Shown here one piece after another: positions 6,229-8,217 of a DNA stretch of 8,217 bases. The stretch is from assembly GCA_002307315.1 (NCBI GenBank), contig DBTZ01000041.1, positions 1 to 8,217 of the forward strand, given 5' to 3'. The translations under genes and the position numbers were made by a program. The notes under the pieces are model-generated. The model was not told where the DNA came from and ran no database searches. It saw nothing but the letters and a program-made list of their open reading frames with translations. Numbering within the stretch: position 1 is the first letter of the stretch; each line of letters opens with the position of its first letter. Source of the DNA: Alphaproteobacteria bacterium UBA1303. Lineage in GTDB: Bacteria > Pseudomonadota > Alphaproteobacteria > Micropepsales > Micropepsaceae.

Positions 6229-7274
6229 CCGGTTTCTTCGCCGATCCGCGCCGTCGTATCCTGACGATCCTGGCCGCCGCTGCGGTGTTGGCGTTGGCGT
6301 TGGCGGCACTGGCGCTTATGTGGCGTGCGGCCAGAATAGCGCCGAAATATCCGTCTCATCCCGTCATCGCCGGTTTCGGCGAGAGGCTGCACGGGGTGAC
6401 GTCCATCCGGATCGAGTCGCAGAAAAACGGCACGGTCGATGTCGCCTTTCTGCCGATGCGGGGGTGGGTGTTGCCCGGCAACGACAATTTTCCCGCCGCC
6501 TTTGAGGTTGTGCGTCGAACTCTGAACGCCCTGGCGGCGATGCAATCGGTCGAACCGGCGACTGCCACCCCGGAATGGTTTCGTTACCTCGGGCTCGATG
6601 CACCGCCCAAAGGAGCCGGCACCCGCATCACCGTACGCGACGGCAAGGACAACGTGCTGGCCGCACTGATCGTCGGCAAGACCGCGGACATCGGCGATCA
6701 GAGTGGGGGTGTCGGGCTTTACGTGCGCCGGGAAGGCGAAAATCAGGGATGGCTGGCGCAGGTTCCGGCGCCGCTGCCCACCTCGATATCCGATTGGATG
6801 GACAAGGACGTGATCGCCGTCGACCGCGCCCGTATCGCTTCCGTCGAATTCCGGCCGTCTGCGGGGCCGTCCTTTACCCTGATGCGCGGCGCCAACAATG
6901 CCGACTTTCGCTTCAAGACCCTGCCGCGCGGCCGTACGCCGGTAGCGCCCTATGCCCTCAATCTGGCGGGAGCGGCGTTGGCGAATTTTTCCTTTGAAGG
7001 TGCCCGTCCGCGCGCCGAACTGGATTTCGCCGGCGGCGCCCACGTGATCGCCCGCACCTTCGACGGTCTGATAGTTGCCGTCGATGTCATTAAGGACAAC
7101 GGGGAATACTGGGCGCGAATCTACGCCAACGCCGTTCCAGGCAATGCCGAAGCGGGTAAGACGGCCAGAACCATCAATGCCAGGGCTTATGGCTGGGCCT
7201 ATCGTCTGCCGGCCGAATTGGGGGCGGCATTCTCGTCTACGCTGGAAAGCCTGCTTTCTCCCCAAAACGGTTAA
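6225..7274 (+). CDS. DUF4340 domain-containing protein
   Basis: This 349-residue protein has a cytoplasmic start (MTGFFADPRRR), one membrane helix (about 11-32) and a large region that should lie outside the cytoplasm. The segment from WVLPGNDNFP through LNALAAMQSVEPATATPEW to FRYLGLDAP (about 81-127) matches the typical DUF4340 pattern: a proline/aromatic entry, a helix, then a leucine-rich stretch leading to a YLGL-like turn. DUF4340 proteins are commonly encoded after GldG-like genes, and the function is unknown. Its start overlaps the GldG-like stop (ATGA, 6225-6228), with GGAAGG at 6209-6214 as ribosome site. It is the last gene of the four-gene operon; a candidate terminator lies 38 bases downstream. 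Confidence 0.9.
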   Translation: MTGFFADPRRRILTILAAAAVLALALAALALMWRAARIAPKYPSHPVIAGFGERLHGVTSIRIESQKNGTVDVAFLPMRGWVLPGNDNFPAAFEVVRRTLNALAAMQSVEPATATPEWFRYLGLDAPPKGAGTRITVRDGKDNVLAALIVGKTADIGDQSGGVGLYVRREGENQGWLAQVPAPLPTSISDWMDKDVIAVDRARIASVEFRPSAGPSFTLMRGANNADFRFKTLPRGRTPVAPYALNLAGAALANFSFEGARPRAELDFAGGAHVIARTFDGLIVAVDVIKDNGEYWARIYANAVPGNAEAGKTARTINARAYGWAYRLPAELGAAFSSTLESLLSPQNG

Positions 7275-7311
7275 CGGCCTCGGTTTTTCTGCGGGCAATG
7301 CGAAGGTCGAA

Positions 7312-7338
7312 ATCACGACACTCGGTGTCGCGATTTTT
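7312..7338 (+). terminator. Probable intrinsic terminator of the ABC operon
   Basis: ATCACGACAC (7312-7321) pairs with GTGTCGCGAT (7325-7334) around a TCG loop, with one mismatch. A T run follows at 7334-7338. It lies between the DUF4340 gene and the small-protein gene and should end the operon at least partly. The left arm contains ACGACACT, the same octamer that ends module A of the palindromic repeat; this may be chance. Confidence 0.6.
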
Positions 7339-7378
7339 CCGTTTCGATGCTAAGCTGGCTGCGGCGCGGGAGACCGAC

Positions 7379-7642
7379 ATGGGCACATCGAGAGAGCAGA
7401 TCCAGAGCGAGATCGACACCAATCTCGAATATTTTTTGCGGCAATTGCCGAAGCTTATGAAAACCCATCGCGGACAATATGCTCTGATGCGTAAGGGGGA
7501 GGTCGTCGGTTTTTTCGCGTCCGCCGCCGGCGCTCGGGAAGAAGGCATGAAAAAATTCGCCGACGAGCTTTTCTCGGTGCAGAAGGTCGTCGACGTGCAG
7601 GCTGATATGGGGTTCTTTTCGCATGCCGTGCATCTGGGGTAG
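7379..7642 (+). CDS. Small DUF5678-like protein
   Basis: This 87-residue soluble protein has no signal peptide or membrane helix. After a helical N-terminus (residues 4-28), the segment LPKLMKTHRGQYALMRKGEVVGFF (about 23-46), then a helix (AGAREEGMKKFAD) and LFSVQKV (64-70), resembles the small DUF5678-type fold. That fold is an open beta sheet with a helix, often written as a 'hGkyalikdgeivgff...FsVqkv' pattern. The function is unknown. The ATG at 7379 is preferred over an in-frame upstream start at 7298 because GGGAGA sits at 7369-7374, five bases before it, and because the upstream part overlaps the terminator stem. The gene overlaps the aspartic protease gene by 20 bases, so the two are likely co-translated. 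Confidence 0.82.
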   Translation: MGTSREQIQSEIDTNLEYFLRQLPKLMKTHRGQYALMRKGEVVGFFASAAGAREEGMKKFADELFSVQKVVDVQADMGFFSHAVHLG

Positions 7643-8072
7643 ACACGACCGCTCGCAAGTCTTTCTCAATACCGCCATTCTCAGCGATCCGCTGATCGCC
7701 GCGTTGGCGGAGGCGAGCCATTCCGGCGGCGTCGCGCAACTGCAAATATTCAGAACTTTGATCGATACCGGTTCGCAGACCACCTGCATCACCCGCGCGG
7801 TGGCCGACGCCATCGGCCTTAAGCCGATCGGCAAGGTGCCGATCCGCGGCGTCGCCGGCGTCAGCTATCACAACTACTATGTCTTCAAGGTCGGCTTTCC
7901 CTTCGGCAGCGGCGGTGACGGGGATGTCACTAATCTGCACGTTTCCGCAACCGCGATCGAGGGGATAGAAATGACCGTGGGCGGCGACTTCGATGTGCTG
8001 CTGGGGATGGACATCGTCGGTCTCGGTTCTCTCAAAATCGACGGCGACGGCTCGTTCAGCTTTAGTTTTTGA
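7623..8072 (+). CDS. Retropepsin-like aspartic protease, single domain
   Basis: This 149-residue protein has the retropepsin hallmarks. The catalytic motif LIDTGSQTTCIT is at residues 46-57 (Asp48, DTGS), followed by a helix-like ADAIGLKPIG. SYHNYYVFKVGFPF lies in the middle strands, and the late hydrophobic-Gly motif DVLLGMDIVG is at 124-133. It carries one catalytic motif, so an active enzyme would need to dimerise as viral proteases do. There is no signal peptide or membrane helix, so it is probably cytoplasmic. The substrate is unknown. It starts inside the end of the small DUF5678-like gene (20-base overlap), which suggests translational coupling. It ends with GDGSFSFSF. No clear terminator follows; the palindromic repeat begins 22 bases after the stop. 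Confidence 0.88.
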   Translation: MPCIWGRHDRSQVFLNTAILSDPLIAALAEASHSGGVAQLQIFRTLIDTGSQTTCITRAVADAIGLKPIGKVPIRGVAGVSYHNYYVFKVGFPFGSGGDGDVTNLHVSATAIEGIEMTVGGDFDVLLGMDIVGLGSLKIDGDGSFSFSF

Positions 8073-8093
8073 GACGTCTTCATTCGTCTATCT

Positions 8094-8217
8094 AGTGTCG
8101 TGGTTTCGAAGGTCGGTTTATTCTCTATATCGGCACGGGTAACGAACTTCCAAAACGAAACGACACTAGCATCAATAGGGTGGGTAGTGTCCTGCCGACT
8201 CTAAAAACCCGTAAGCG
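8094..8217 (+). repeat. Composite palindromic repeat, copy 2 (cut by window edge)
   Basis: Module A (8094-8167) has the same 74-base length as in copy 1 and differs at 8 positions. It is flanked by TA on both sides (TAGTGTCG to CGACACTA). The 18-base linker (8168-8185) contains ATCAATAGG, as in copy 1. Module B begins at 8186 with AGTGTCCTG and runs out of the window at base 32, already diverging from copy 1 after about 20 bases. It follows the protease gene by 22 bases, and its hairpin could act as a transcript end. Confidence 0.85.

Noticed and set aside
5322..7316. Very long open frame (664 codons) on the minus strand opposite the GldG-like and DUF4340 genes
   Set aside because: It is Arg/Gln/His-rich without domain character and lies fully antisense to two well-recognised genes. 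This is a typical by-product of GC-rich codon use.
8071..8090. Possible hairpin AGACG/CGTCT right after the protease stop
   Set aside because: A five-base stem with an eight-base loop and no T run is too weak to be called a terminator.

Overview
The window is GC-rich, densely coded DNA of alphaproteobacterial character. The gene content, the Ala/Arg-rich protein composition and the type of chemoreceptor suggest a Rhodospirillales-like organism, perhaps close to Magnetospirillum. This is an inference from style; there is no rRNA or other taxonomic marker. No tRNA, rRNA, CRISPR array or transposase gene is visible.

Layout. (1) Positions 1-1102, minus strand: the N-terminal two thirds or so of a membrane chemoreceptor (two membrane helices, helical periplasmic sensor, HAMP), cut by the left edge. 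(2) 1103-1354: an AT-rich divergent intergenic region with several dyads and a candidate promoter. (3) 1355-2113: a Bax inhibitor-1/YccA family membrane protein, closed by a textbook intrinsic terminator at 2141-2172. (4) 2173-2654: no convincing gene. Its right half is a composite palindromic repeat (2470-2643), and a second copy lies at 8094-8217. (5) 2655-7274: a tightly packed four-gene operon with overlapping or near-overlapping junctions. It encodes an ABC ATPase, an ABC-2 type permease, a GldG-like auxiliary protein and a DUF4340 protein. This is the GldAFG-type envelope ABC system with a DUF4340 partner; its substrate is unknown. (6) 7379-8072: two overlapping genes, a small DUF5678-like protein and a single-domain retropepsin-like aspartic protease. 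(7) 8094 to the end: the second copy of the repeat, cut by the right edge.

How the genes work together. The four operon proteins should form one inner-membrane machine. The ATPase powers the permease. The GldG-like and DUF4340 proteins each have an N-terminal membrane anchor and a large extracytoplasmic region, and probably handle or sense something in the periplasm. The small protein and the protease are probably co-translated and may act as a pair. The repeat flanks the whole operon-plus-protease block, in the same orientation on both sides.

Most noteworthy: the two-module TA-flanked palindromic repeat, with a linker sequence seen three times; the small-protein/retropepsin pair; and the unassigned GldAFG-DUF4340 operon, whose leader is made of repeat sequence.
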